Part shown: one piece after another, positions 21,412-29,601 of the stretch
Layout of the letters: each line of letters starts with the position of its first letter
Position numbering within the stretch: position 1 is the stretch's first letter
Assembly (NCBI RefSeq): GCF_947494755.1
Contig: NZ_CANLVZ010000009.1
Location: 124,001 to 188,000, forward strand
Source: an uncultured Tateyamaria sp.
Lineage (GTDB): Bacteria > Pseudomonadota > Alphaproteobacteria > Rhodobacterales > Rhodobacteraceae
Reading direction: 5' to 3'
Length of the DNA: 64,000 nucleotides
Notes under the pieces: generated by a model
The model's database searches: none
What the model was told of the DNA's origin: nothing
Seen by the model: the letters and a program-made list of their open reading frames with translations, nothing else
Program-made: the position numbers and the translations under genes

Positions 21412-22002
21412 ATGAAAAAGACACGATTCGCGATTGTTGCCGCAGCCTTGGCATTGTCCCTGACGGGGGCAGTCACGGCAGGTACGCGTGAATTGAGCCA
21501 GGCCGAACTGCGCACAGCGTCAGCGACCGGGCAGGCGATCGGGCTGAAACGGGTGATGGACGGCGTCGCCCGGATTACCGGCGGCACACCCATTGATGCC
21601 CGCGCTTTCAAATCAGACGACGTCTACTACCGCATCATGGTCAAGAAGCCGAATGGGCAAATCGTGAGCATGATCGTCAATGCGCGCACCGGCAAAGCGG
21701 TGTCACAGAAATCAAGGCTCGGCCGCCAGATCGATGCGCTGGCATCTTCGTCGACCAAGACCAAGACCAAGACGACGGCCAGTGCCAGCAAGCGCAATGG
21801 CGGCGGCAATGACAATGGCCGCAGCAACGGCGGCGGTAACGGTGGCGGCAATGGCGGCGGTAACGGTGGTGGCAACGGCGGCGGTAACGGTGGTGGCAAC
21901 GGCGGCGGTAACGGTGGTGGTAACGGTGGTGGCAATGGCGGGGGCAACGGTGGTGGCAACGGCGGCGGAAAGGGCAATGGCGGCGGCAAAGGTCGCGGCT
22001 AA
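21412..22002 (+). CDS. Secreted PepSY-like protein with Gly-rich repeat tail
   Basis: 196 residues. Signal peptide MKKTRFAIVAAALALSLTG, then a PepSY-like domain (GLKRVMDGVARITGG, DDVYYRIMVKKPNGQIVSMI, VNARTGKAV), a short basic linker and about eleven GGGN units ending GKGNGGGKGRG. PepSY-type proteins often sit beside PhoPQ-like systems and are thought to modulate protease or sensor activity. A response-regulator gene starts 52 bp downstream, probably in the same operon. Confidence 0.82.
   Translation: MKKTRFAIVAAALALSLTGAVTAGTRELSQAELRTASATGQAIGLKRVMDGVARITGGTPIDARAFKSDDVYYRIMVKKPNGQIVSMIVNARTGKAVSQKSRLGRQIDALASSSTKTKTKTTASASKRNGGGNDNGRSNGGGNGGGNGGGNGGGNGGGNGGGNGGGNGGGNGGGNGGGNGGGNGGGKGNGGGKGRG
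21829..21969 (+). repeat. 12-bp coding minisatellite (GGGN)n
   Basis: About twelve 12-nt units such as ggtggtggcaac and ggcggcggtaac, kept in frame. It is the direct-sense copy of the inverted array about 750 bp away. Confidence 0.9.
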
Positions 22003-22054
22003 TTGAACCAATTCCGCCTTAAATTGTCCCCATTCAGTGTGTAATCGTGGTGGA

Positions 22055-22714
22055 ATGAGAATATTACTTGCCGAAGACGAACCGCAGCTCTGCACCCAGA
22101 TCAAGACCCTGCTGAACGCAGAGGGTCGGGTCGTTGACGTCGTGAATGACGGGGTCGAAGCGCACTTCATGGGCTCGACCGAACCCTATGACATGATTAT
22201 CCTTGATATCGGCCTGCCGGAACGCGACGGGATTTCCGTGCTGCGTGAATGGCGCAAGGAAGGTGTGAAAACGCCGGTTCTGATCCTGACGGCGCGCGAC
22301 GGGTGGAGCGAACGTGTCGACGGGCTGGACGCAGGCGCGGATGACTATATGACCAAGCCGTTCCACATGTCCGAACTGGCCGCCCGCGTACGTGCGATCC
22401 TGCGTCGACAAGGCGGGTACGTGAACCCCGTCTTTGAAAAGGACGACGTCGTGTTCGACACCCGCAGCGGGCGTGTGACCATCAACGGGCTGCCCGTGGA
22501 TCTGACCGCGCAGGAAGTCGCGGTTCTATCCTACCTCGTGCACAATACCGGACGCATGATCTCGCGCACCGAATTATCGGACCACATCTATGAATATGAT
22601 GGGGATCGCGACTCCAACACCATCGCCGTATTCGTGACGCGGTTGCGCAAGAAACTCGGGCCCAATCTGATCACGACCATCCGCGGCCGTGGATACATGA
22701 TCGACGCGGCCTGA
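22055..22714 (+). CDS. PhoP-like OmpR-family response regulator
   Basis: 219 residues: receiver with MRILLAEDEP, phospho-Asp in MIILDIGLPERDG, LTARDGW and MTKPFHM; winged helix with VDLTAQEVAVLSYL, SRTELSDHIYEYD, VFVTRLRKKLG and TTIRGRGYMI, all typical of PhoP/QseB-type regulators. ATG at 22055 gives the receiver at the exact N-terminus. The stop codon overlaps the kinase start (TGATG). Confidence 0.94.
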   Translation: MRILLAEDEPQLCTQIKTLLNAEGRVVDVVNDGVEAHFMGSTEPYDMIILDIGLPERDGISVLREWRKEGVKTPVLILTARDGWSERVDGLDAGADDYMTKPFHMSELAARVRAILRRQGGYVNPVFEKDDVVFDTRSGRVTINGLPVDLTAQEVAVLSYLVHNTGRMISRTELSDHIYEYDGDRDSNTIAVFVTRLRKKLGPNLITTIRGRGYMIDAA

Positions 22715-24063
22715 TGCTGTCCTTGCGCCATCGCGCCCTGTTGGGCAGCCTGGCGTCGGGGCTGATCTCGGTTGCGGTGGGGGTCGTGACCCTCAATGCC
22801 TATGTCGACAGTCGCGTCCAGGATCGGTTCGATGCCACGCTGCGGGATCGCCATACCCAACTGGTCGTGGCCCTGAGTGCTGCGACCGATGACCCCGACG
22901 GGCTGCGCGGTCTGATCTTCGATCCGGCCTACGGCGTGCCTTATTCGGGCCGCTACTGGCAGGTTACCAGCAGTGACGGCCAGGTCTACACCTCTGCATC
23001 GCTGTTCGATCAAACCCTTGAGGAACCCACACAGCCCGACGAGGGGTCGGTTGTCTGGGAAACGGTTGGCCCCGAAGAGGAAGGCGTGCGCGGCGTCTAT
23101 CAGCGGATCGCTTTCGAAGACGGGACCGAATGGGGGGTCAGCGTCGTCGAAAGCCTGACCGAGTTGATGAACGAGCGTGCGGACACGCGCCAAAGCCTGT
23201 TGCTCGTGTTTTCGCTGGTCGGCGTGATCGGTCTGGCGGGGTCTGTGCTGTTGATCTCGACCGTCCTGTGGCCCTTGAGAAAACTGCGTCAGGACGTGGC
23301 GCGGCGATGGGACGAGGACGAGGAACTGAAGCCGGCCGACTACCCCGAAGAGGTGGCGCCGCTGGTCAATGACATCAACGAACTGCTGCACAGAAACCGC
23401 GACATCGTCATGGGGGCGCGGCGGCAGGCGGCGGACCTCGCACATGCCCTCAAGACGCCCTCGGCCATCCTGCGCAATGAGCTCGAGGTGTTGTCCAACA
23501 CCGGAACAGGTACGGCCATGGCGGTCGAGGCATTGGACAGGATCGATGCCCAGCTTAGTCGCTCGCTCGCGCGGATGCGCTCGGCCAACTCGGCCGAGTT
23601 GACCCACGCGCGCACGGATTTATCCAATTCGGTCGACCGGTTCGCGCGACTGTTTTCCACAATGGCCGAACGCGAAGGCAAACTGCTGCACTGCCGGAAC
23701 GCCAGCGATCTTTGGGTGCGCATGGACACGCAGGATATCGAAGAGGTGATTGGTAACCTGCTGGACAATGCGCTGAAATGGAGTCGGCACGACCTGCAGA
23801 TCACCGCCGCAAAAGTGCCGGACGGAATCATGATCCTTGTGGAGGATGACGGCCCCGGAATCCCCGAACAATCCCAAAGAGAGGCCCTGCGCTCGGGCGG
23901 GCGTCTGGACACGTCCAAGCCGGGCACCGGACTGGGTCTTGCGATCGCGGTCGATCTGCTCAAGGCCTATGGGGCAGACCTCGCCCTCGAAAGGTCGGAG
24001 GCTTGGGGCGGCCTTGCGGTGAAGGTGCTGGTCCCCTCGCAAATCGAGCGCAAGGCTGCCTGA
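22714..24063 (+). CDS. PhoQ-like sensor histidine kinase
   Basis: 449 residues with two membrane helices (about residues 11-30 and 165-187) bracketing a ~135-residue periplasmic domain that is strongly acidic (QPDEGSVVWETVGPEEEG), as in PhoQ-type cation or peptide sensors. It continues with a HAMP linker, the H box ADLAHALKTPSAILRNE, N box IGNLLDNALKWS, EDDGPGIP and GTGLGLAI. It is translationally coupled to the regulator and likely controls envelope genes, possibly the PepSY/Gly-rich gene upstream. 24064-24239 holds no feature I can support. Confidence 0.93.
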   Translation: MLSLRHRALLGSLASGLISVAVGVVTLNAYVDSRVQDRFDATLRDRHTQLVVALSAATDDPDGLRGLIFDPAYGVPYSGRYWQVTSSDGQVYTSASLFDQTLEEPTQPDEGSVVWETVGPEEEGVRGVYQRIAFEDGTEWGVSVVESLTELMNERADTRQSLLLVFSLVGVIGLAGSVLLISTVLWPLRKLRQDVARRWDEDEELKPADYPEEVAPLVNDINELLHRNRDIVMGARRQAADLAHALKTPSAILRNELEVLSNTGTGTAMAVEALDRIDAQLSRSLARMRSANSAELTHARTDLSNSVDRFARLFSTMAEREGKLLHCRNASDLWVRMDTQDIEEVIGNLLDNALKWSRHDLQITAAKVPDGIMILVEDDGPGIPEQSQREALRSGGRLDTSKPGTGLGLAIAVDLLKAYGADLALERSEAWGGLAVKVLVPSQIERKAA

Positions 24064-24239
24064 CCGTGCGCCTGCGGGCACCCTCCTGCAAAGGATTGTT
24101 GCTCTTGCCCCCCCGGCGCTCGATTGTGGCGAAGCGAGCCCAATCCAACGCCAGTGAAGCCCAAAAACTAAAACAGGCCCACCGGTCATCTCGGGCCAAT
24201 AAACCCAAAAGCGCCCAACCGCGCGTACGCCCTACGGTG

Positions 24240-24629
24240 TCAAAGAAGGGTCAGCACCAACAGACCCGATGACGCCAGAAGCGTCAGGAGGGTACCACCA
24301 CCCCCGACGATCCGCAGCGGCCCGTTGCCGTCGCCCGACGTCACGCCAATCGCATGCACAACGCGCACCACGGCATAGAACACAGCGATGACTGTCACGA
24401 AAAGGCCGCGCGCACCTCCCATTTCGGCCAATCCAAGCAAGATCAGCACAAGTGCTGCGGTTTCAGTGAGGTTGGCCTGTGCCCGCACGGTTTGGCCAAT
24501 TGATCCGTCTCCAAATGGCGTGCCGGAGTTCTGACGGGCTATGCTGACCCGTGCGGTCAGGACCAAAACAAGAAAGCCCAGAAAGACGGCCAACCACGCG
24601 GTCGTCTGGGGAAAGGTCATAATGTCCAT
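24240..24629 (-). CDS. MAPEG family membrane protein
   Basis: 129 residues, four hydrophobic helices. MAPEG features are a first helix followed by RVSIARQNSGTPFGDG, then RAQANLTETAALVLILLGL (the conserved R-x-x-x-N-x-x-E pattern) and RVVHAIGV. Relatives are microsomal-type glutathione transferases, but many bacterial members have no known substrate. Start at 24629; an ATG four codons later is also possible. It lies 12 bp from the next gene upstream. Confidence 0.85.
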   Translation of the reverse strand: MDIMTFPQTTAWLAVFLGFLVLVLTARVSIARQNSGTPFGDGSIGQTVRAQANLTETAALVLILLGLAEMGGARGLFVTVIAVFYAVVRVVHAIGVTSGDGNGPLRIVGGGGTLLTLLASSGLLVLTLL

Positions 24630-24641
24630 GATGTCTACTCC

Positions 24642-25034
24642 TCAGCCGCCGAAGGTTTCGGGGTTGCCGGGCACGATCCGCGTGATGGCACCGCGTCGCT
24701 CGCCGCTTGCCGGGTTCACGATGAACAGGCCAGTCTCGTCCCGCTCGATCAACGAACACGAGTTCTTTGGGGCCGGAACCCAGTCGGCGCAGTATCCGGC
24801 ATCTGATCCGGCCCAGGTGCCCGACGCCAATGTGCCCGTCGGGAAGCGGGCAAAAATCTCGCCCTGCGCGTTGAAATAGACAGGGACCTCGCCGCCGGGA
24901 CCCATTGGGCCGCCCGCGGGCACATCAAGATAGACAGTGTTACCGCGCACAAGCGCATCGACTTGCTCCGCATCAAAGGTTTCCGCTGCGGCTGGCATTG
25001 CCAGCAGGCTCACGGCTGTGATCATGAATTTCAT
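24642..25034 (-). CDS. Hypothetical exported protein
   Basis: 130 residues with a clear signal peptide (MKFMITAVSLLAMPAAA) and a mature domain including VRGNTVYLDVPAGGP, a YFNAQGEIFARFPTG strand pair, and two Cys (YCADW, NSCSLIE) that could form a disulfide. This resembles small periplasmic proteins of unknown function in Rhodobacterales. It starts 3 bp after the AraC gene stop, so probably belongs to the same operon. Confidence 0.7.
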   Translation of the reverse strand: MKFMITAVSLLAMPAAAETFDAEQVDALVRGNTVYLDVPAGGPMGPGGEVPVYFNAQGEIFARFPTGTLASGTWAGSDAGYCADWVPAPKNSCSLIERDETGLFIVNPASGERRGAITRIVPGNPETFGG

Positions 25035-25037
25035 AGG

Positions 25038-25826
25038 TCAGTCCTTTCGGTTTGGATGAAGGGAGCCTTCGGCGCTGCGCGCCCGAAAGGCGGAGGGTGT
25101 CAACCCGGTAAAGGTCAGAAAGGCCTTGTTGAACGCGCTGAGCGACGCGTAACCGCAATCAAGAGCGGTCGCTGTGACCTGTTTGTCGGCGTGGCTCAGA
25201 CACTCCACCGCGCGGATCATGCGCAACTGCCGCAGGCACTGCGCCCAACTCATCGCCAGCTCGTCCTGGAACTTGCGCGACAGCGTGCGCTCGGACAGTC
25301 CGGCCGCCGCGGCGGTCTGGGTGAGGGTGACCTCGGTGGCAAGCTCTGCCTTCAGAAAGATCAGGGCGCGCTCGATCTCCGGACTGCGGGGCGCGGGTGC
25401 CCAAATGTCGGATGGATCGTCCGCTGCGGCCTTGCAGGTTTCGGCGATGGCCCGGAACACGGCATCTGCATGGGCGTCGAACTCTGCGGTTTCCGCGGGC
25501 CATCTGCGGCTGAAGGTGATCATCTCGCGGGCGTGGCGCGGCATGGTGAAGACCACCGGCGCGCCCGGCAGGTCACGCACGTATCCCGGTTCAAACAGCA
25601 CGGAACAGCAGGTCATGGCGTGCGGAATATCGATCCCGATCTCGGTGTTGGCCGGCACCCAGGCCCCGAACGACGGGGGCAAGACCCACTCGCGCTGTCC
25701 AAAGGAGATACGGATCGACCCGCTGGTGGCATAGATCAGGTAATCCCGACCAAAGGAGGCCACGCGCGGCAGGGTCGGCTCGAACTCCTGAAAGAAGCAA
25801 TATGCAGGCGGCAGCCGTTGCGCCAT
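25038..25826 (-). CDS. AraC-family transcriptional regulator
   Basis: 262 residues: an N-terminal cupin-like sensory domain (YLIYATSGSIRISFGQREWV, FGAWVPANTEIGI) and a C-terminal double HTH (LTQTAAAAGLSERTLSRKFQ and TATALDCGYASLSAFNKAF, then GLTPSAFRAR). Start ATG at 25826 follows the upstream stop by 1 nt (TGACATG), so translation is coupled. Likely regulates its own operon; the inducer is unknown. Confidence 0.9.
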   Translation of the reverse strand: MAQRLPPAYCFFQEFEPTLPRVASFGRDYLIYATSGSIRISFGQREWVLPPSFGAWVPANTEIGIDIPHAMTCCSVLFEPGYVRDLPGAPVVFTMPRHAREMITFSRRWPAETAEFDAHADAVFRAIAETCKAAADDPSDIWAPAPRSPEIERALIFLKAELATEVTLTQTAAAAGLSERTLSRKFQDELAMSWAQCLRQLRMIRAVECLSHADKQVTATALDCGYASLSAFNKAFLTFTGLTPSAFRARSAEGSLHPNRKD

Positions 25827-25827
25827 G

Positions 25828-26121
25828 TCAGTATCCGTCGCTGACATCCGCGATGGTCGTGGCCGGTGGGGCCGACATCAAGGGCCTGAGCCCCTGCCCC
25901 AAACGCGCGAAAACGTCACTGGCCTTGTAGGCGTCGAAGGCCTCGAGGCTTGCCCAGCGTTGCACGATGACAATGTCGCCTGCATGTGCCGGGGACGCGA
26001 AAATGCCGTAGCTGTCGCAGCCTTCCATTCCGCGCACGGCATCCGCCTGCCCTTGGAACAAGGCGATTGCGCCCTCTCGGTCCTGTGGGTCGAGTGTGGC
26101 CTCGACAACGATCAACTTCAT
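25828..26121 (-). CDS. Antibiotic biosynthesis monooxygenase-domain protein
   Basis: 97 residues of the ABM/dimeric alpha-beta barrel fold: MKLIVVEATLDPQDREGAI, VRGMEGCDSYGIFASP and IVIVQRWASLEAFDAYKAS are characteristic. Members oxidise small aromatics or act in quinone or heme chemistry; no substrate is evident here. First gene of a four-gene minus-strand operon (ABM, AraC, exported protein, MAPEG). Confidence 0.85.
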   Translation of the reverse strand: MKLIVVEATLDPQDREGAIALFQGQADAVRGMEGCDSYGIFASPAHAGDIVIVQRWASLEAFDAYKASDVFARLGQGLRPLMSAPPATTIADVSDGY

Positions 26122-26246
26122 GTCTCTATCCTCATGTCATTTGGTCCAAGCCTAGGCATATCTTTGGCGGTGCGCTTGCGTTGACTGGACAAAAATGCGT
26201 CCCAAATCGCCAAATCAGTAGTGGGGCCGCGCTGGTTGGCTCCGGC

Positions 26247-26912
26247 TTAACGATGGTCCAGAACAAATTCCCCGGTCGACCTGCGGAATTTGGGTAGTGA
26301 GGCAAACCGATCATCTGCAGCGCGGTACCCGGCCGCAATAAGCAGGGTGGTTGTCTGACCGCGCTCTGTAAGGCCGAGAATGCGGTCATAGTCCGCCGCG
26401 CTGAATCCCTCCATCGGACAGGCGTCAACACCCAGAATCGCCGCCGCAGTCAGAAGTTGCCCAACCGCCAGATAGGCCTGTCGCTTTGCCCAATCGACAC
26501 GCACATCCGCCGTCATAGTGCCGACATAGGCTTTGGCCTTGGCTTCCAGATCGGCCATCTTTGACGGCTCGACGCCCCGCGCCGCCGCCAATTCGCAAAC
26601 ATAGTCCTCAACCGTTTTGTCGGTGATCTTGGTATCAACACTCACCACAAAAAGGGCGCTGCTGGTGGCGACTTTCACTTGGTTGAACGAATGCGGGATG
26701 AGGCGCTGGCGCAGCTCGGTGTCTTGCAGGACGCTCACCCGGTAGGGCTGCAAGCCGACGAATGATGGGGCCAGCCGCAAAGCATCAATTAACGCGTCGA
26801 GGATGTCTTGCGGTATCTCCTGGTCCGAAAATGCCTTGACGGCGTAGCGCCAATTCAGTGCCTCAGACACTTGGCAGACCGGCGTCGATGGTGGGCGTGC
26901 CGCATTTTCCAT
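26247..26912 (-). CDS. Nitroreductase family NAD(P)H-dependent oxidoreductase
   Basis: 221 residues. FMN-dependent nitroreductase fold similar to NfsB: LNWRYAVKAFSDQEIPQDIL, LRLAPSFVGLQPYRVSVL, a middle region with AKRQAYLAVGQLLTAAAILGVD, CPMEGF, and the C-terminal YRAADDRFASLPKFRR. ATG at 26912 is preferred because of GAAGGAAGAG just before it. Likely a soluble flavoprotein reducing quinones or nitroaromatics. Confidence 0.9.
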   Translation of the reverse strand: MENAARPPSTPVCQVSEALNWRYAVKAFSDQEIPQDILDALIDALRLAPSFVGLQPYRVSVLQDTELRQRLIPHSFNQVKVATSSALFVVSVDTKITDKTVEDYVCELAAARGVEPSKMADLEAKAKAYVGTMTADVRVDWAKRQAYLAVGQLLTAAAILGVDACPMEGFSAADYDRILGLTERGQTTTLLIAAGYRAADDRFASLPKFRRSTGEFVLDHR

Positions 26913-27015
26913 GTTCTCTTCCTTCACGATACGCGCTCATAAAGCGCGACTGCGGCCAATGCTTCTTCGAGGCCGATGATGCCGCCGCTGTTTCCCGGCA
27001 AGGCACGCATAGCAC

Positions 27016-27810
27016 TGATCCTCCACAACTGAAGAGCTCCGCCGCTATCTTCAGGAACACGGAGAAGACACATGGCAAACGAGCGACCGAAGCGGGAAGA
27101 GATTGTGACGAAGTGACGGCAGGTTGAGGTTCAAACGGGGCAAGGAATGTCGTGTCTGGATGCAATCCGCCACCTCAGATATCACTGAACAGACATTCTA
27201 CTGTTGAAAGAAGAAGTACGGTGGAATGGGCCCGGACCAATTGAAGGAACTGAAGCGTCTGCAGAAAGAGAACGAGCGGCGGCACAAGGCTGTTTCCGAT
27301 CTGACGCTGAACAAGCTTATCCTTGCGGAGGCCGCAAAGGGAAACTTCTAAGCCCCCCTCGTCGCCGAGCCCGCATTGATCGTGTTCGTGCTATTCCGGA
27401 TGTCTCGGAACGTCGCGCATATCGCGTTCTGAGGCAACACCGATCCATGCAACGTAGGGTGCTAGTTGATCGCCCGAATGAAGAACGATTGGTGGCCGAC
27501 ATGATTGAGCTGGCCAGACAATTTGGCTGATATAGCTATCGTCGGATCGCAGTACTTCTGAGAGATGGTGGCTGGCAAGTGAATGCTACGCGCGTCGAAA
27601 GGCTGTGGCGGCGGGAGGGGCTGGAAGCGCCAATCAAACAACCGGAGAGGCGCAAATCCTGATCGAAGAATGGGGGGAAACACTACAACACGAAACGACC
27701 ACAAAGCGCAGTGGCTTATCGCCGACCGGCCCCCGAAACCATCGTCCGGATGGACCAAAGGCCAGTCATGCACTCACAATCAAATTGGACCACTCGAGTG
27801 GGGCTGATCA
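27016..27810 (+). mobile_element. Decayed IS3-family element with internal deletion
   Basis: OrfA is readable from MANERPKREEIVTK (27072) through GMSCLDAIRHLRYH to YGGMGPDQLKELKRLQKENE and NKLILAEAAKGNF, but holds several stops. OrfB follows with RRARIDRVRAIPDVSERRAY and YSYRRIAVLLRDGGWQVNAT, then jumps to the C-terminal motif GGKHYNTKRPQSAVAYRRPA, so most of the DDE domain is missing. Imperfect terminal repeats begin TGATC at 27016 and end TGATCA at 27810. About 0.8 kb remains of roughly 1.25 kb. Non-functional. Confidence 0.85.
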
Positions 27811-27812
27811 GC

Positions 27813-28835
27813 CTAACTGACCTCGAAGACGATGTTGCCTACTGCGTCGCCAGCGGCAAGGCGCTCGTGTGCGGACGTGGCGTTGTCTAGTTCATATGTC
27901 CGATCCAGCGTCGGACGGATTGTGCCTGCCCGCACTTGCTCCAGGCCCCACTCCAGATCCGCGACGCCGCCCATCAATGTGCCGGCGATCCGCTTTTGGG
28001 GAAAGAAGACTGACCGCACCGGCAATGTCGCCTCCAACCCCAAGACGTTCCCCATCAACACGGTCAGCCCGAGAGGTCTCGTGGTGTCCAGCGACCGTGC
28101 GAGGCTTGGGCCGCCAAGGTTATCTATGGCGACGTCCACGCCGCCGCCAGACCAATCGCGCACGGCGTCCAGTGCGCCGTCCTCCATGCCGACAACGAAG
28201 TCCGCGCCAAGGCTTTTGACAAAGTCTCGCTTGGCGGGCGACCGAACCGTGGCTGCGACGCGAGCACCCAACGTTTTTGCTACCTGCACCATGAAAGAGC
28301 CAGTGCCCGATGCGCCCGCCTGGATGAGAACCGTATCTCCTGTCGTCACGCCACCGACGACTTTAACAGCCCGCACGGCGGTCGTCAGCGCCATGGGCAG
28401 TGTCGCCAAATCAACCGGCGAGATGCCTTCGGGCGCCTTCAGGGTCCAGCGGGCGGGTACTGTCATGTATTCGGCGTAGCTGCCGTTTTCGACCAAGCCG
28501 CGGATCGCATAGGACGGCGACGTTGCCAGAACATCTGCGCCGGCGTCCGTCGGATCGGTTGGATAGCCCGGCATTGGAATGACCCGGTCGCCTGGTGAGA
28601 ACCCCGTAGTGTCGTCTCCCGCCTGCTCTACGATCCCGACTGCGTCGGAGCCGAGCACATGCGGGAACGCGAGATCAGGGTTTACACTCCCGTCGCGGAT
28701 GTAATGGTCAAGCCGGTTGACCCCTGCGGCCTCGATACGGATGAGGAGCTCATGTGGTTTAGGTATCGGACGTGCCAAATCGGCAATCTCAAACACAGAA
28801 GGGTCGCCGAAGCGGGTTATGATGGCTGCGCGCAT
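27813..28835 (-). CDS. Zinc-independent quinone/NADPH oxidoreductase (MDR family)
   Basis: 340 residues of the medium-chain reductase superfamily: GroES-like N-terminus (PKPHELLIRIEAAGVNRLDH, PHVLGSDAVGIVEQAGDD), and a Rossmann domain with TVLIQAGASGTGSFMVQVAK. The Cys/His cluster of zinc-binding alcohol dehydrogenases is absent, as in quinone reductases. A good RBS (aaggag) precedes the ATG at 28835. It is divergent from an HxlR regulator, a pairing typical of electrophile or quinone stress. The stop lies 3 bp from the IS3 remnant. Confidence 0.9.
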   Translation of the reverse strand: MRAAIITRFGDPSVFEIADLARPIPKPHELLIRIEAAGVNRLDHYIRDGSVNPDLAFPHVLGSDAVGIVEQAGDDTTGFSPGDRVIPMPGYPTDPTDAGADVLATSPSYAIRGLVENGSYAEYMTVPARWTLKAPEGISPVDLATLPMALTTAVRAVKVVGGVTTGDTVLIQAGASGTGSFMVQVAKTLGARVAATVRSPAKRDFVKSLGADFVVGMEDGALDAVRDWSGGGVDVAIDNLGGPSLARSLDTTRPLGLTVLMGNVLGLEATLPVRSVFFPQKRIAGTLMGGVADLEWGLEQVRAGTIRPTLDRTYELDNATSAHERLAAGDAVGNIVFEVS

Positions 28836-28866
28836 TGTCTTCTCCTTGGTTCCGGGCTGAGACCCG

Positions 28867-28892
28867 GTTACGATATGAGACCAATGCGTAAC
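28867..28892. promoter_or_regulatory. Candidate HxlR operator
   Basis: GTTACG-N14-CGTAAC dyad in the 73-bp gap between the divergent reductase and HxlR genes. Position and symmetry fit autoregulation plus control of the reductase. Confidence 0.45.
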
Positions 28893-28908
28893 GTAAGGAC
28901 ATGAGCTG

Positions 28909-29361
28909 ATGGAAGACGGCACTAATTCCCCACTAGGTTCCCTTTTGGGAACCGCCGAGGCCTGGCCGGACGACTACCTGGATGGCCTTTACAAAGGCGA
29001 ATACGATCCGGAAATCTGTCCGGTGCGGCATGTGCTGAAAGGGATCGCAGACAAATGGACAATTCTGATCCTCGCCGCGCTCAAGGCCGACAGACAGCGG
29101 TTCTCGCAGATCAAGCGGCTGGTGCCTGACGTGTCACAACGGATGCTGACGCAGACACTGCGCAAGATCGAGCGCGACGGCTACGTCACCCGCGAGGTGA
29201 CGCCGACGATTCCGCCCCGGGTGGACTACGAACTCACAGATCTCGGCCGGTCTCTCGTTGCGCAACTCGCACCACTGGCCCAATGGGCGGACGAACATCG
29301 AGAGGCCGTTGGGAAGGCGAGACTGGAATATGACCGCCGAGGTGATGGCGCTGTGCGATAA
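28909..29361 (+). CDS. HxlR-family winged-helix regulator
   Basis: 150 residues: a ~35-residue N-terminal arm, then the HxlR core with EICPVRHVLKGIADKWTILI, RFSQIKRLVPDVSQRMLTQT, LRKIERDGYVTREV and PPRVDYELTDLGRSL. The Cys in EICPV is at the position used for electrophile sensing in several HxlR/YodB proteins. Likely represses the divergent quinone reductase. 29362-29601 downstream holds nothing I can support. Confidence 0.92.
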   Translation: MEDGTNSPLGSLLGTAEAWPDDYLDGLYKGEYDPEICPVRHVLKGIADKWTILILAALKADRQRFSQIKRLVPDVSQRMLTQTLRKIERDGYVTREVTPTIPPRVDYELTDLGRSLVAQLAPLAQWADEHREAVGKARLEYDRRGDGAVR

Positions 29362-29601
29362 AGTGCGTCTGTTGCTGTAACCAGTATTGTCGTCGAGCGG
29401 GTGGGCCGTTGTCAGCAGACGGACTGGAAATTTTTCGAAGACGTCTCCTTTGGGCAGATCGCACAAAGCGGCGAATGCTGCGCCACAACCCGGTGACCGC
29501 TATCGCGATGGTTTTGAGGTGAAATACCAGCAAGCGGGCTGCGCTCGCAGAAACCGTTGGCCGGGCCAACGGCAGATTTGGGCCGCAAAGTTCTATGTTG
29601 G

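Noticed and set aside
22588-23607. 339-codon minus-strand frame
   Set aside because: Antisense of the PhoQ-like kinase; no domain.
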